64,000 nucleotides of DNA from Lateolabrax maculatus (GCA_031216445.1 CM062197.1:22566501-22630500); one strand, 5' to 3'. Shown: positions 39,851-51,129, numbered from the stretch's first letter. Notes: generated by a model not told the origin, from the sequence alone. A program made the numbers and translations.

Positions 39851-42800
39851 TTACCAGCTTCAAAATAAAACTCACCATTTACGCACACAGTTTTGATGGA
39901 CGCTTTGCGTGAGCGTCCACTCTTATTTTGAAAGCAAACTCACATCCTGTACGTCGCCACTTATGTTTCACAGCTTGACGCAGGTACACCTGTCCTCCGG
40001 CACGCAGCGTTATGGGCAGGTGCAAAAACTACTTTCTACTTTTTTTTTCCTAATTTTTGATTTAATTCCGAATATGATGCAAATAATTAACAGTGGCAGA
40101 TTATCGCGATGCAATGACTGTGACATGAGAAGTGCGAGGACATTATGTCTTTACCCAGTGTTCCACAAAACCATGAACAGGGGTGAAGAACGATGGCAAA
40201 CATAATGTCAGAGGTTGTAATACACGAATAATCACATTTCTTTGTGAATGGAAGAGAGGATTCATTGTCAAGGTCTAAGTCAAGTTAAACAAATGAAAAT
40301 AAATTAACTATAAGAGTATAAAAGAATTTCCTTATGTCCCATAAACACTTACTTAGTTCAAATGTGTCACCAAATACTTGTTATGACCTGAGTTTGCCTC
40401 CAAATAAGATAAAGGGCAACAAAAGGTGTTTCATCAAATTCTAGGCGGGCATACTCATGTGCGACTTGCCAATTTCAAACATCCCCAGCTCAAGCTCTTT
40501 CAACGATAAGCTTATTTCCAAACCCACATGACTAAAGCTCCATCCTTTTCCCCAGTCTCCCCTCTAAAACCTCCAGCTCCTGCTCTATCATGTGTGAAGA
40601 GGTGTGGGTCTGAAAGCAGAGGAACAGACTGGACTCAGCTTGACGTGAATTCCCAAGGTGAGCCACCCCCCCTCCCCCCAACTGATGTAAAAATATGGAC
40701 TGACCTGTGCTCTCCGAGGTGGTCAGACCCATTTATTTCATTTTCTAAGGTTGCCCGGTTGCCTCAGCAACAAGGGTGAAGCTAATGCAGGAGGACTGCT
40801 CAATTATGAGAGGTGAACAAGGGTTGTTCCTGTGATTAAATCCAAAGAAGCAGGGTCCAGGCCTTATGGGGATGAGATTTTGTTGTGCTGCTGTAAATTG
40901 CATCTGGGCCTCCAGCTGAAAATCTACAGCATTCAGGGGAACGCTATCACAACAGGCCTGTTTTTATTTGGCTGCAAAAATAATGTGAGCAGGGCAGAGA
41001 GGCCAATACTGGCTTCTGGACTGCACTGCTAATCCAAAGAGGCAAACAAAGTCTGCTCAAATGATGAGCAAACCTGACACCTTGAGGCCAAACATATTGC
41101 TCGCGCCAATTAATTACCTATCGAAGGATACATTAAAGATATTTGATTTCTTTTCTAATTTTTTTTCTTGAAATAAAGAGAAAAAATTAAACAGAGAAAG
41201 TGCCAAGTAGCAGCAACATACATGACGTATTTCCCCGCTCATTCAGATATCTGCTGAAAAATGAAATGAAATAACTATAAATAATATAATCTGCAGATAT
41301 ATTACAGCAGATTTGTCTTATATACACTATGTATATGTGTTCCCATAGAATAGTGCATTATGTTTACATACATACACAAATATCTACACACACACAAACA
41401 TAGCACACTGTGAGCATGAATATTCATAACAACTTTGGGGATATGAATGAACATTTACAGTATATAAAGTAAACTACAGCTAGTTTATTATATCCTCCTA
41501 AAATGAGGAACAGTGATTAGAACAGGAGAGGATGTTACCAAGGTCTCAGCTGCAATGGAAGCAACCGTGGATATGCAGTTGACAGTGTTTGCTGGTGCTT
41601 TTCAAAATAATAAAGACTGGCCCTTCCTACAGGCTGCAGAGAGGTTGGAGTGCTGCGGTGCAGTGGAATGTCACTGACCTTTCAACACAAGCTCTTCCAA
41701 ATTGCAGCTGGACCAGCTTGTAGGCTCATTTCATTGCAAATATCTGTGATTTACGTGTGGCCTGTATACCTGTGCGTTCTGTAGTTGAACAGTTACACTT
41801 CTTTGGACTGCTACATGCGCCTTAACATGAACAAGAACAGATCTGGAAGTGAGTTACTGCTTTGATAAATGATAAGAACAAAAATGTGAGATTATATAGT
41901 TTTTTATGATGAGATTATCTCAGATTATTATTATATAGGATAGATGTGTGAAATTCACATAAACCTGCAATAAAAGTATCATTGGTTTATGGCAGTTATC
42001 ATCACTGGCCTAGATACTGTAGATTTGGTTTAAACGCCCTTCCTTTCCTGGACAGTAGTAAGCTTCACCTCTACAGTGATCTGTTTTGTTTCATTGAATT
42101 CTCTCTGCAGCTCAGACACAACACAGTATGCGTTTGATGTATAAATCTCACTATGACAAGCGAGTAATGTAGAGGATTAAATTTTACATTAGGTGGAAAT
42201 CCCTGTTGTTTCCCGCATGTTATACTGTATGAATGAAAACCTATGACACCCTCATTGTCAGCACAAGCAAACAGGCCTATCAAATATACAAAAGCAAGGC
42301 ATAATGAAATATTTATTCACATAATGTACGTGTTATTTCTGTCATTGAGTCAGAAATATTTTGCACCTACAATGTAAATAAAATAGCGAATGGAAAAAAT
42401 GTGACATTAATTATTAACCAACTGACTGAGCAAGACTTTTTAGTCAGAACAAAAGCGCCTTATACAGTATATGGCTCTCTATTTGTTTTGGTGCATAAAC
42501 TGTGTAACATCTAAAAAATGGATTCATTGATTCTATTTACCCGTAAGAGTGTCACGTATTTGTTCAAGTTAAAGTCTTATGATACTGTTCTTGGATGTGA
42601 AGACTGGAAAAAGAAAAAAGATATTTGTTCCAGTTCCAAAGGCTAGTTTCTAAAAGGTCACTTTTGTCTCTCTGCACATGCATCACAGACACACAGTGTC
42701 AGCGTGGCTTTGCTTCCCTCAGAGGCACCTTTGAATTATTAGTCGGCTCTCCAAATCTGTCACCCCCACTTTTGTTTTCTTTAAATTAAGTATTTATGCC

Positions 42801-43169
42801 TTTCAAAGCAATAGATTTTATTTCCGTGACAAGAAATGGAAGGCATAACTCCATGTTGGGATTTTCAGCAGTAGCTATCTATGGCCATCTCCTGGCCACA
42901 TGGGTGCGTTACATCTTCCACAGCTCTCTCTCTCTCTCTTTCTAACACACACACACACACACACACACACACCACATCAACCACAATTTTAAACCACACA
43001 GTGGTCCAAGTTGTTACGTTTCTGACCCCTGGGATATATCAGATGTTAAATTATTGAAGTGCGTAGCGTGATTCATCTGTAAATAATTTTGATCTAAAGG
43101 CACATGAGGTCCAGCAGCGTCTCTGTACAGCTCAAACAAATACACACAAACCCATTTTCACTGTGTGGC
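39851..43169. other. Intergenic stretch between msantd2 and putative esam
   Basis: AT-rich, apart from a moderately GC-rich patch near 40540-40700. No gene is recognised. The distance between the two transcription units is about 3.3 kb. Confidence 0.55.
42923..42972. repeat. Compound microsatellite (CT)n(AC)n
   Basis: A CT-rich run is followed by 28 bases of AC repeat. Confidence 0.93.
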
Positions 43170-43189
43170 AAATGACAGTGAGTGCCCCA

Positions 43190-43195
43190 TTTATT
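43190..43195 (-). promoter_or_regulatory. msantd2: Candidate polyadenylation signal AATAAA
   Basis: The plus strand reads TTTATT here, which is AATAAA on the msantd2 strand. It is followed within about 40 bases by a GU-rich stretch on the minus strand (TTTGTGTGTATTTGTTT), as expected of a downstream element. Confidence 0.5.
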
Positions 43196-43368
43196 GTTTT
43201 TCAAACATGTAAACATACAAGACGGTGACTTCCAAACAATCACATACAAGACATGGTGTCAACCAATAAAATATAAAATATCATATTTATCTTTATATAC
43301 TGTATAACCAAACAAATGAACATTGCAAGTCTGCAAAAGCCGGAATGCTCAAGAACATTGATATTCTT

Positions 43369-43402
43369 AAATATATATATATATTATAGATATATATATA
43401 TA
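43369..43402. repeat. (TA)n microsatellite
   Basis: A TA-rich, nearly self-complementary run. It lies within the putative msantd2 3' UTR. Confidence 0.9.
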
Positions 43403-45123
43403 AGGTAGATTTCATATACATTGATTCAATATGGACTTATCCATTGTTTGATTCTTCTCTATGCAGTCCTTTCCTGGCACATTGCACATAACCTCAGGAA
43501 TCGTGTTCAGTTTGATTATTGGTCGAGGATGAGTTTACCTGCAGCTTATAGTCTTAACCTTACTAGAAGTGGTAGATCAGTGCTCTTAGGCCTGGTTCAC
43601 ACCTGTAAGCAAGTAGACTCCCACGATCATGCGTTATCTGCAAGACTGGTGCATTTAAAATACCAGCACGGAGGTGCTGGTAACTCATCAACACAGCTTC
43701 TATGGTGTTGGTCTACTGAAACCCACAACCCCACAGCTGCAGCTGGAGATGCTCTGAAGCACTGGCCGCCAATACATATTGGCTCACCATATCATATACT
43801 TACACGCCAGTGTAATATCAGTGATTTCTCATTTTGGCTGATACCATGGCACAAAAAATAAATAAATAATAATAAAAAAAAAACATACAGGAGGTAAATA
43901 AATAATGTCCCTACTGATCTGGCAGTATTTGAGAATATTTAACAGGGCCAAAATTCAGCGTTGAGTCCAACAGATTTTGCCTGTGCGGGAGCAAAACTCG
44001 AGAACACCACATACCTAGCCAGGCATTTGAATACAGCTATAAAAGACGACGCAAGAGAGCTTAACAGACAACCAAGGCAGCTTAAAATATGAGCTCCCTT
44101 TGGTGGTGCTAGGGCAGGGACCCCGGTTAAATGGAGTCCAGGAGGCATACGAGACGGCAGGTGTGACACTGAATTTCTCTCAGCTGTTCAAACAGCAGCA
44201 GGTGGGGGAAATGCTGCATTAAACTTTCATTTCATCTTTTTACAGCGTGCAAAGTGTTGCAAAGACACTACAGAACTTTTTCCATTGGGATTTAGCCACG
44301 GTAAGCCTTTCATGAGTCTGTATTATTTAACTTGCTGCACAGTGACAGAGAGTTGAGCAAGTGCCGTGCATCGCTCTGTGTGCCGAATTGAAATGGAGCG
44401 GAAACGACAGCCAACCGGCCGGTCAGGTTTTGAAGCGTGTCCACTGCTTACACTGCTGGATAAACAGGTATCTACATTGGCCTATACCACCCACACAGCA
44501 TCGGAAAATACTGATTCTTTGCTTTTTCTCTGTCATTTGCATGGAAACATCCCCAGCTGCAGCAGAGTTACACGTGCAAAACATAAGGCATGAATCAGCC
44601 GTTACTCTTAGACGTTCTGTCAATTCAGGTCCAGACCTCAACAGTCAAAGTAAAGGCAGTTTTTAGAATAAATACACGCTATGGTCCCCTCGCTGCATTG
44701 TTTGCTACATCCTACTGAGGTAGACGGATGCATACTGCAGTAGTCACCTTGCCAACCTCACACTCCCTGATGAGGCAATATTTATCTACAATAAACAAGC
44801 AGCAGAAACCTTTGTAGTGCACATTAGCCTAAAATAATAAGTACATACTTCTTGGATGTTGCAGCTCTGTAATACTTGAGATACTGCTCCCATATTTCTA
44901 CACAATACATTTGCTATATTGTGCATAGTCATTCTTTTAAGACTTAATAGGGGTCTAATGAAAATCAGTTCAACAGAGCTGAAAAGGCTGCAAAAATATG
45001 CCAGACTCTTGCACACATCCATGCTTTAACAGACAGAATTGGTCACCTTTCATGTTGCCTTGCTGGCTGTAACACCTGTTAATTGTATGTTTAGTCAATA
45101 CACATCGAAAACACAGAGTGTAG

Positions 45124-46024
45124 TTACGATGCTTCTTTGTTGTTGTATTTCAGGGAAAAACCAATAGCCGTTTCGAGGCACTCCACCATGGAGCCCGCTG
45201 AGAGGAAGTCCAGCTCCACCTCGATGAATTTTATGTAAATGGCGAAACGTTGAGACGAGTCCTCACCCCCCATGCCGCGGCAGTTCTCCTGCAGGAAACG
45301 CGTCACAGCGGAGGTTTCGCCAAGGGCGTAGTGTTTGCCGGAACCCTGAAAGTGCTGGAAGAGACACTGCTGTATGGTCCTATCCTCAGCTATACCTAGG
45401 TAGCAATAAGTGACCTTAGACCCAGTCCTGTCCCCTCTCCCTGCAGCTTCTCCATCAGCCTGACTTTGTGCCCCGTTCTCTAACTCGCACTGAGGTAAGC
45501 TATAGTCTTCACTATCACCTTGGGGAGAGGTTTGAGCGGTGTTGTTGGGGGACGACACTGCCTCGTAACCGATAGCGTAGAGTCCGTACGCTTTGGGGAT
45601 GTCCCCGGGAAGGAGGTAGTGGAACGTGTCTTTGCTGCAGCCTGCTGCCCTGGACTGGGAAACAGGGATCCAGTCCACCCCCATGTGCAGCTCCAGGCAG
45701 CGCGCCTCGCTGATGGTGATGTCCAGGAACTTGTAGTAGACGTTCTTCCAGTTCATCTTCTGAACTTTGGTCATGATGACGCGGCCCTCCGGCTTCTCCG
45801 GGTTGAAGTACTCGCGGAGCCTCTTGCCCAGCGGCACCTGTGAGCTGATCTCAGCGTAGTGGTAACGCACATCCTCGCGCCAGCGTGTGTTGTAGCCCAC
45901 GCCAAAGATGGCCAGTTTGTTAGAGAGGTGCAGCCGGGAGAACTCGGTCCACGTCTGGAAGTGCTCCCATTTCAGCTCCACTGATTCAAGGATGCGCATC
46001 ACAGTCTGCATCATGTCCCTTTTT
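45124..46024 (-). CDS. msantd2: msantd2 coding exon 4 (terminal coding exon)
   Basis: This exon has 901 bases. The acceptor TTCTCTGCAG precedes AAAAAGGGAC, which completes Gln and continues KRDMMQTVMRILESVELKWE. The exon encodes the whole C-terminal block, with LHLSNKLAIFGVGYNTRW, VQKMNWKNVYYKFLDITISE and a poorly conserved linker rich in Ser, Asp and Gln. It ends NNKEAS followed by TAA at 45124-45126. I know of no named catalytic domain for this block. Confidence 0.95.
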
Positions 46025-46278
46025 CTGCAGAGAACCCAAGACACATAATAATGACTACTACCACGCTTTCCATGTTAGAAAGTGCAATACAGGCAGAGAC
46101 CTGCCAGACAAAACAAGTGGCACCTTGTTAACCTGGTTTTGGAAGTGACTGTGGCTTAAAATATTTATTAGTTTACATTTTTGTATGGCAAGGCACCACA
46201 TGGTTATAAGAGCTCAGTTTTAGAGGAATAGCAGCCTCAGGTAATAATTATGCACCAACACAGATGATAATCAGTTTA

Positions 46279-46317
<39 letters not shown>

Positions 46318-48870
46318 TCTCAGTATCTTATGCTACCTTTGACAAAGTATACAGGGGCTAAACTTGTTTTACAAGTTTAAAACAACCAAGAAGGGACATG
46401 GGGATTCCTTAAAGCCCCTTTGTGAAGGATTTGAAAAATGCTGACTCTGGCGACCCCCAGTGGTACTATCAAGAATTTCCAAAATCTAACCCATATCTCT
46501 AAACATCTTAAAGCTAAGCTCATCTTTGTTCCATTGTATGTTAATGGCCTAAGATCATTAAGGTGCTCGTGGGATACGGGGACCTGATCTGTTCTGCAAC
46601 AACAGCTTTGCAAAGCACATCCCCTTAAGAGTAATGCCATTCAAACCACAGTGTTGGCTTTGCAACAGTAATTAGCAAAGATTAGGCTACTTCACAACTC
46701 ACAACACAAAGCTTTATATCAAACGGATTCAAATTACAAAGACAGAGGGAAGTCAGCCTTTGCTCTGGTTGACTTACTGGGTTTGTTCTGACAGCTCTGC
46801 TTGAATCTGCAGAGCTCTGTTTTTAGGCACCTGGATTTCTTCTAGAGAGAAAATAAACACAGATTAGTTAAAAACCCATTATTGTGCAGGATCTTTTAGT
46901 GCCATCTGTGCAATGCTTGCAAACACACTCACCAGTCTCCATGTCTCCTTCCTGGAAGGCTGAGTCCAGTACTTGGTTGCACCAGTCCTCCTGGGAGAAG
47001 TCTTCCAGGGTGCTGCCATCAGACTCCATCTCCTGATACAGCCCACTGCTGTTGATCAGCACCGGGGCACAGCTCTGGGAGTCCCAGCCTCCCTGACCAA
47101 ACACCTTCTCCAGCTGCTCTATAGTGTAGCTGCTCTTCCTCTTGCCGATGCCATGCTCTTTCACGCGGCTGTAGCAGCGCCGCAGCGTCTGGATGTGATG
47201 GGAGGATGAATAAAGGATTTACTCAGCTGTTGCTCCAGTAACCGTCGACTTTTGTTTGGACAGTTCTACTGCATGGTGACTCACAGACAGGACCACAAAG
47301 AGGAGAGATGTCACACTGTAGTAGCTACGTGAGATGGTTACTTACAGCAAGTCTAAGGAGCCACTAAATGGGTCTGGTTTGTGTGACTGCAAAGTGCTAC
47401 GTTGGGAGGCACCAATCCGACCTGTTGGATTGAGCTTGACCCTTATAAAGCCGAACGGGTATCACCGATCCACATTTAATACTCAATGCTAAAAAAATCC
47501 AAATCTATGAACAAATGAATGTGAAAACAGCCTCCTGGTGTCAAACTCTGCACGTGTCATTCTGCACAGCGAGGCCCAAACATCACAGTGAGGGAACAGG
47601 AGGACCAACACCTCAGTGCTGTGCGTCTGCTCACACCAGTTATCCTACATGTTAAACGAAAACAAAGTGTGTCTGTCCACTAAGAATTCTGAAGTTATGT
47701 TTGCGCTAACTTGCAGGACAATGAGCTCCATGCAGCGAGGAAACATAATTTGGGAACAGAGCAGTGGTACTGGATCAGATTCAGCACAGTGGAGCGCTGT
47801 GTCTGGAGTGCTGCATGTGCTATAGCATGTGAAATTTGATATATATCTATATTTTTAAAACCTGACCTCCTGCAAGACATAATGATTATTTTGTTATTTC
47901 TCACTTTTGGCAACCTGTTGGACTTCAAACTTAGAAAATCATTTAATTTAAGTACTGATGCTGAACAGGACAATATCCCAGGCATATTGTCATCTGCAAT
48001 GGTGTGAGATGCATGAGTGTGTCAGATTAATATGAAGTACTGACACGTCATCTGTTTGTTACGTGCAGGGACTGGAGGAGACTAACTGAACCAACGAACA
48101 AACAAACAAATGGGTGATTCAAAGCTTAAGTTAAAAGGTTGATTTCACCCTGATACAGACTGAGAACTGTTTCTGGATCTTGGAGCAGCAATGTGGTCGT
48201 ACATAAAAACTATGATATTCATTTGATATGATATCAAAAAGAAATGATCCATGTCATATTCGTTACAAAACCTGGCCACTATTTGTACTCTGTTTGTACT
48301 GTCAGGGTATAATAGTCCTACATGTCTACGACCTACATCACAAGCCCCACAGCCACTCCAGCTCAGTCTCAAAGCTCCAGGCGGAGGTCCTGATGATGGA
48401 GGATGAAGATGTGCAGCCATTGTTGTGTCCTTATTTACCTTCATCCTCTCCCTGCACTGGGACGGCGTCCTCTCATACCCCAGCTCCGACAGGGCTCTGG
48501 ACACCCGCTCGTACATGGCAGGGCCCGGGGCCTTACCGGAGAACACGGTGCCCGCGACCTCCAGCTGCTGCATCCTCGCCTCCGTCAGCCTCTCGTTGCC
48601 CCACACCGCGATGAGGGCGTTCGTCTCGGACGGGGTCCACGACATCCCTCGGCAAGCCGTGAAGCTGTTGGAGGAGGACGAGGCCGCCGTCCGGCCCGCG
48701 GTGCCCGAGCCCACGTTCAGAGGCGAGAAGCGGTTCGGGGTCGAGGGATTGGAGTGGTATTGATTACTGTCACTCAAGTCCTCCGACTCGGGGGATGGCA
48801 CCTCGGTTTTCGGGATCTTTAACGGCGTCGATATCTCTGGAGAATGCTCCGCGTTACTGGACGCCGCCAT
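45124..48870 (-). CDS. msantd2: Myb/SANT DNA-binding domain containing 2, complete spliced CDS (4 exons)
   Basis: Join of 48439-48870, 46933-47188, 46778-46841 and 45124-46024 on the minus strand gives 1653 bases, 550 residues plus TAA. All three introns have GT/AG ends and phases 0, 1 and 2 that keep the frame. The N-terminus (about residues 1-73) is rich in Ser and Pro and is probably disordered. A Myb/SANT-like domain spans about residues 76-165, starting at GMSWTPSETNALIAVWGNER with Trp78 and Trp90, and it is split by intron 1 after CRERMK. Exon 2 also carries FGQGGW and LINSSGLYQEMESDGSTLED. Exon 4 is a 300-codon block containing LHLSNKLAIFGVGYNTRW and VPLGKRLREYFNPEKPEGR. These blocks match vertebrate MSANTD2 as I know it (about 560 residues in human). 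The family's molecular function is poorly known. A nuclear, DNA-binding role is inferred from the SANT-like domain. The start is the first ATG of the CpG-rich first exon. Nothing is broken. Confidence 0.96.
46282..46312. repeat. Poly(A) tract in msantd2 intron 3
   Basis: A run of 31 A on the plus strand (poly T on the gene strand) inside intron 3 (46025-46777). I do not recognise an attached retroposon body. Confidence 0.95.
46778..46841 (-). CDS. msantd2: msantd2 coding exon 3 (64-bp exon)
   Basis: This short exon lies between the acceptor TCTCTCTAG and the donor GTAAGT. It encodes EEIQVPKNRALQIQAELSEQ and a following Thr, and so links the acidic region to the C-terminal block. The frame (phase 1 in, phase 2 out) is the only one that connects exons 2 and 4. 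Human MSANTD2 has a similar EIPVTKRTLKIKQ segment here. Intron 2 between this exon and exon 2 is only 91 bp. Confidence 0.9.
46933..47188 (-). CDS. msantd2: msantd2 coding exon 2
   Basis: This exon has 256 bases. The acceptor CAG lies directly before ACG CTG CGG, and the donor is G|GTGAGT, phase 1. It encodes TLRRCYSRVKEHGIGKRKSS, then the end of the SANT-like domain (SYTIEQLEKVFGQGGW), then an acidic linker. Starting this exon at its internal Met would drop the conserved TLRRCYSRV segment, so the splice acceptor at 47189-47190 is preferred. Confidence 0.94.
48439..48870 (-). CDS. msantd2: msantd2 coding exon 1
   Basis: This exon has 432 bases and encodes residues 1-144, starting MAASSNAEHSPEISTPLKIP and ending in CRERMK. 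It joins the donor GTAAAT, phase 0. It carries the Ser/Pro-rich N-terminus and the first two thirds of the SANT-like domain. The sequence is strongly CpG-rich and lies in the promoter CpG island. Reading past the donor adds intron-coded residues, so the longer uninterrupted frame down to 48145 is not the real protein. Confidence 0.95.
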
Positions 48871-49002
48871 GTTGCCTCTGTTGCTAAGGGGAGGGGGAGG
48901 GAAGGTGACGCGCGGGGCTTTACGCTACGAGGCGTAGCGGAAAACACGGCGCGGATCCGCGAGAGCTGCCGAGGCGGATCCTGGAGGAGTCTGACTTCCA
49001 GG

Positions 49003-49032
49003 CAAACAAACAAACAAACAAACAAACAAACA
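49003..49032. repeat. (CAAA)n microsatellite in msantd2 promoter
   Basis: This is a 30-base perfect tetranucleotide repeat, seven and a half units long. It lies between the E2F-like site and the msantd2 start codon, and may fall in the 5' UTR. Confidence 0.95.
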
Positions 49033-49052
49033 GCCGTCCCTCGGCCCCGTTA

Positions 49053-49062
49053 TTTTCGCGCC
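49053..49062. promoter_or_regulatory. E2F-like site TTTTCGCGCC
   Basis: The ten bases TTTTCGCGCC match the E2F consensus TTTSSCGC. They sit about 185 bases upstream of the msantd2 start codon, inside the CpG island. Function is inferred from motif and position only. Confidence 0.45.
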
Positions 49063-49230
49063 ATGACTACAGACAGGCTCGGAGTTATAAACGCGGGACT
49101 GCGTCACAGAGTACCCTTCCGCCTCCTTTTAAAAACAAAATAATCCCAATGAAATCTAGGCCTGCTACAGATATATGAGCCCACTGTCACTGCTGCAGAG
49201 GTACGCCTGCGCTGCACCTCAATCCATCTA

Positions 49231-50400
49231 CAGTTTTTTTTTTTTTTTTTTTTTTTTCTACAATTGTTAACAGACATTCATCTGTGCTTAGTTCACTTTC
49301 TCCAAACTCTTCACACACTTCACTTTAGCAACATGCAGCTCAGCACAGCAGTTATCCTGACCTCACCCAGGATCAATTCTTGAACACTTTGCCATGCATT
49401 ATTGACCATGAAAATCACTTAACAACAGGTAGCATTACAATTAGTGCCACTATTGTCTGGCTATTTATTTATTTATCATAGGCTAAATCAAAAATAAGGT
49501 ATTTTCTGTACTGCGTGGATTGTGCTTCCTTACAGTATGTGTCACAGAGATGAATCAGAAAGGTTACAATATGCTTCAATAGGATTTATTTTTGCAGCGA
49601 GTAATTCAAAGAGCACAAAGTGAATCGTAGAGTAAAGGTGATTCCAGTAATGCAATACAAAACTATACATATTCACTCCACATACTGGTAGGCAATAGGA
49701 GAGCTATAGACAGACAAATACAACAGTGCTCGTCAACTCTGTCTTATGCATTTGGCCACAAGTTCTCATCCTCATCACACCTTCTGTCCTCTCTAATCTC
49801 CAAAGAATCTTCCTGGCAATATGTCCAGACATCCAGCATTCATTGTGTCTAAGAGGGCCAGATCATGTGGCTGGTGCTCATAAACTTTGCACCTCCATGA
49901 GGAAAATAATTCCTCTGTGGTGTTGAGGAATGGAGAGTAAGGTGGAAGGAAAAGTGACATGATCCTGGGACAGGCCGTAAACCGCTCTGTGACTGGGAGA
50001 GAACGGAGAAATGCCACATCGTCCCATACACTTACACAACCTCCTGGATTCTGCCTCACCTACCCCGTTTTCTCACCAGGCACAGGTCTTTCATAGAAGT
50101 CACCAAGGAATGAAAAAACGTGCTCAGTGTCCCAATTAGGAGTTTATGCATTTTTATTTTTGGTTCATTTCTTTGTAGTTGTGTTTTGAACAGTTAAAAG
50201 TATGTAAACATGTTGGAAAAGGGTGTGTAAATACACAGTTTTGGTGGTGGCTGTGTTTGAGTAAGAAAAACTTTGAAATGTGAAAGATATGCCCATTAAA
50301 TGCATTTTTTGTCAAAGCAGTGAAAAGTGATCCACAGTTTAGTTTCTGCTGTGCTGACTGTGTGAAGAGTTTTGAAAAAGTGAACTCCTATAGAAAACTG
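49231..50400 (-). mobile_element. Tc1/mariner-type DNA transposon, decayed, with TA duplications
   Basis: The element begins CAGTTTT and ends AAAACTG, and it is flanked by TA at 49229-49230 and 50401-50402, the target-site duplication of this superfamily. Both ends share an inner inverted block close to TTCACTTTCTCCAAACTCTT followed by CACACA (about 49283-49310 on the left, 50352-50385 inverted on the right). At 1170 bp it retains only part of a transposase frame on the minus strand (49793-50059). The left terminal repeat carries a 24-T run at 49234-49257, where the right terminal repeat has only four. The element is non-autonomous and probably old. Confidence 0.9.
49793..50059 (-). pseudogene. 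Transposase fragment, Tc1/mariner (IS630-like) DDE domain
   Basis: This 88-codon frame contains SVWDDVAFLRSLPVTERF and FLPPYSPFLNTTEELFSSWR, then CKVYEHQPHD. These match the central and C-terminal catalytic part of fish IS630-like transposases, where the usual forms are WDN.RFHRS and FLNPIEEFFS.WRWKVYD. The second Asp and the Glu of the DDE triad remain, with 35 residues between them. His-to-Leu and Pro-Ile-to-Thr-Thr changes, a missing N-terminal half (DNA-binding region and first Asp) and an early stop in FFGD show that it is dead. Confidence 0.88.
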
Positions 50401-50996
50401 TAGTAATTATCTGCTGCTTAGTAAAGGTAATATACATTGTATTGTGACAATGTCTTAATGTTCATATACACAGAGTGTGTAGCTATGGTTTGCTGAATGA
50501 TTTATTAGTTACATGCATTAGATATTGTTGTGTATTATTGTCCACAGGGGGGGAATTTGGGGTTTTGAAAGATGCCAATTGACAAAAAATGTCACTACAC
50601 TCAGTGATTGTGTGTGCTTGCACGTGCATGTGCACGTGTGTCTCCCTTGTTCAATTGTCATACATCACGCACTATACGTAACTATTTAGACTATTTATTT
50701 TATTGTTTAGTATACCTAAATCATTAATTCAATCATATCACAACTCATAAATTCATATATTTCATCCAGAAAGTCTAAAGATAGATATCCACTCCTGAAT
50801 CTCTCTGTTGTCCAGCAAGTCACTGTCACCACTGGGCAGTGAATGAAACCTTTTATTGGATTTGGAGTGTAGCCTATAATTGGTCATTTGATGGCACGAT
50901 TGATGGATGGTGTCATTGTTTACTTCATCTTTTCCATGACAATGTTTGATTGGCTTCCCTTCGGGGACTACAACTCGTTCCAGCCAGCTCTGCCAT

Positions 50997-51129
50997 CTGT
51001 CCAGTGTTTGGCTGTGTGTGTGTGGTCAGTGAGGTCCTGACCTGGCCAAAGGGACAGTACGATTCTTTTTTGGATGATGCATACACACTAGCTGTCCAAT
51101 AAAGGTCGAAGACAGGAAACACTGGACAG
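50997..51129. repeat. Perfect 13-bp inverted repeat, 107-bp spacing
   Basis: CTGTCCAGTGTTT at 50997-51009 is perfectly inverted as AAACACTGGACAG at 51117-51129. It could be a small MITE or chance. No clear target-site duplication was seen. Confidence 0.6.

Larger units (their letters stand above)
43170..45123 (-). other. msantd2: Putative msantd2 3' UTR
   Basis: This is about 1.95 kb after the stop codon with no frame of its own on the minus strand. The first canonical AATAAA that I can find downstream on the minus strand is at 43190-43195, so the UTR is drawn to just past it. The end is an inference. Transcript data could place it earlier, at a non-canonical signal. Confidence 0.5.
48871..49090 (-). 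promoter_or_regulatory. msantd2: msantd2 promoter and 5' UTR, CpG island
   Basis: The sequence just upstream of the msantd2 ATG is GC- and CpG-rich, continuous with the CpG-rich exon 1. No TATA box is evident. The block contains a (CAAA)n run at 49003-49032 and an E2F-like site at 49053-49062. This is the expected architecture of a broadly expressed TATA-less promoter. The transcription start cannot be fixed from sequence. Confidence 0.7.

Noticed and set aside
48403..48822. Plus-strand frames of 112-139 codons opposite msantd2 exon 1
   Set aside because: They are antisense shadows of a GC-rich coding exon. Their residues follow from the SANT-domain codons on the other strand.
50630..50642. 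Two CACGTG-like palindromes
   Set aside because: They lie in an alternating purine-pyrimidine stretch next to a TG repeat, so chance is likely.
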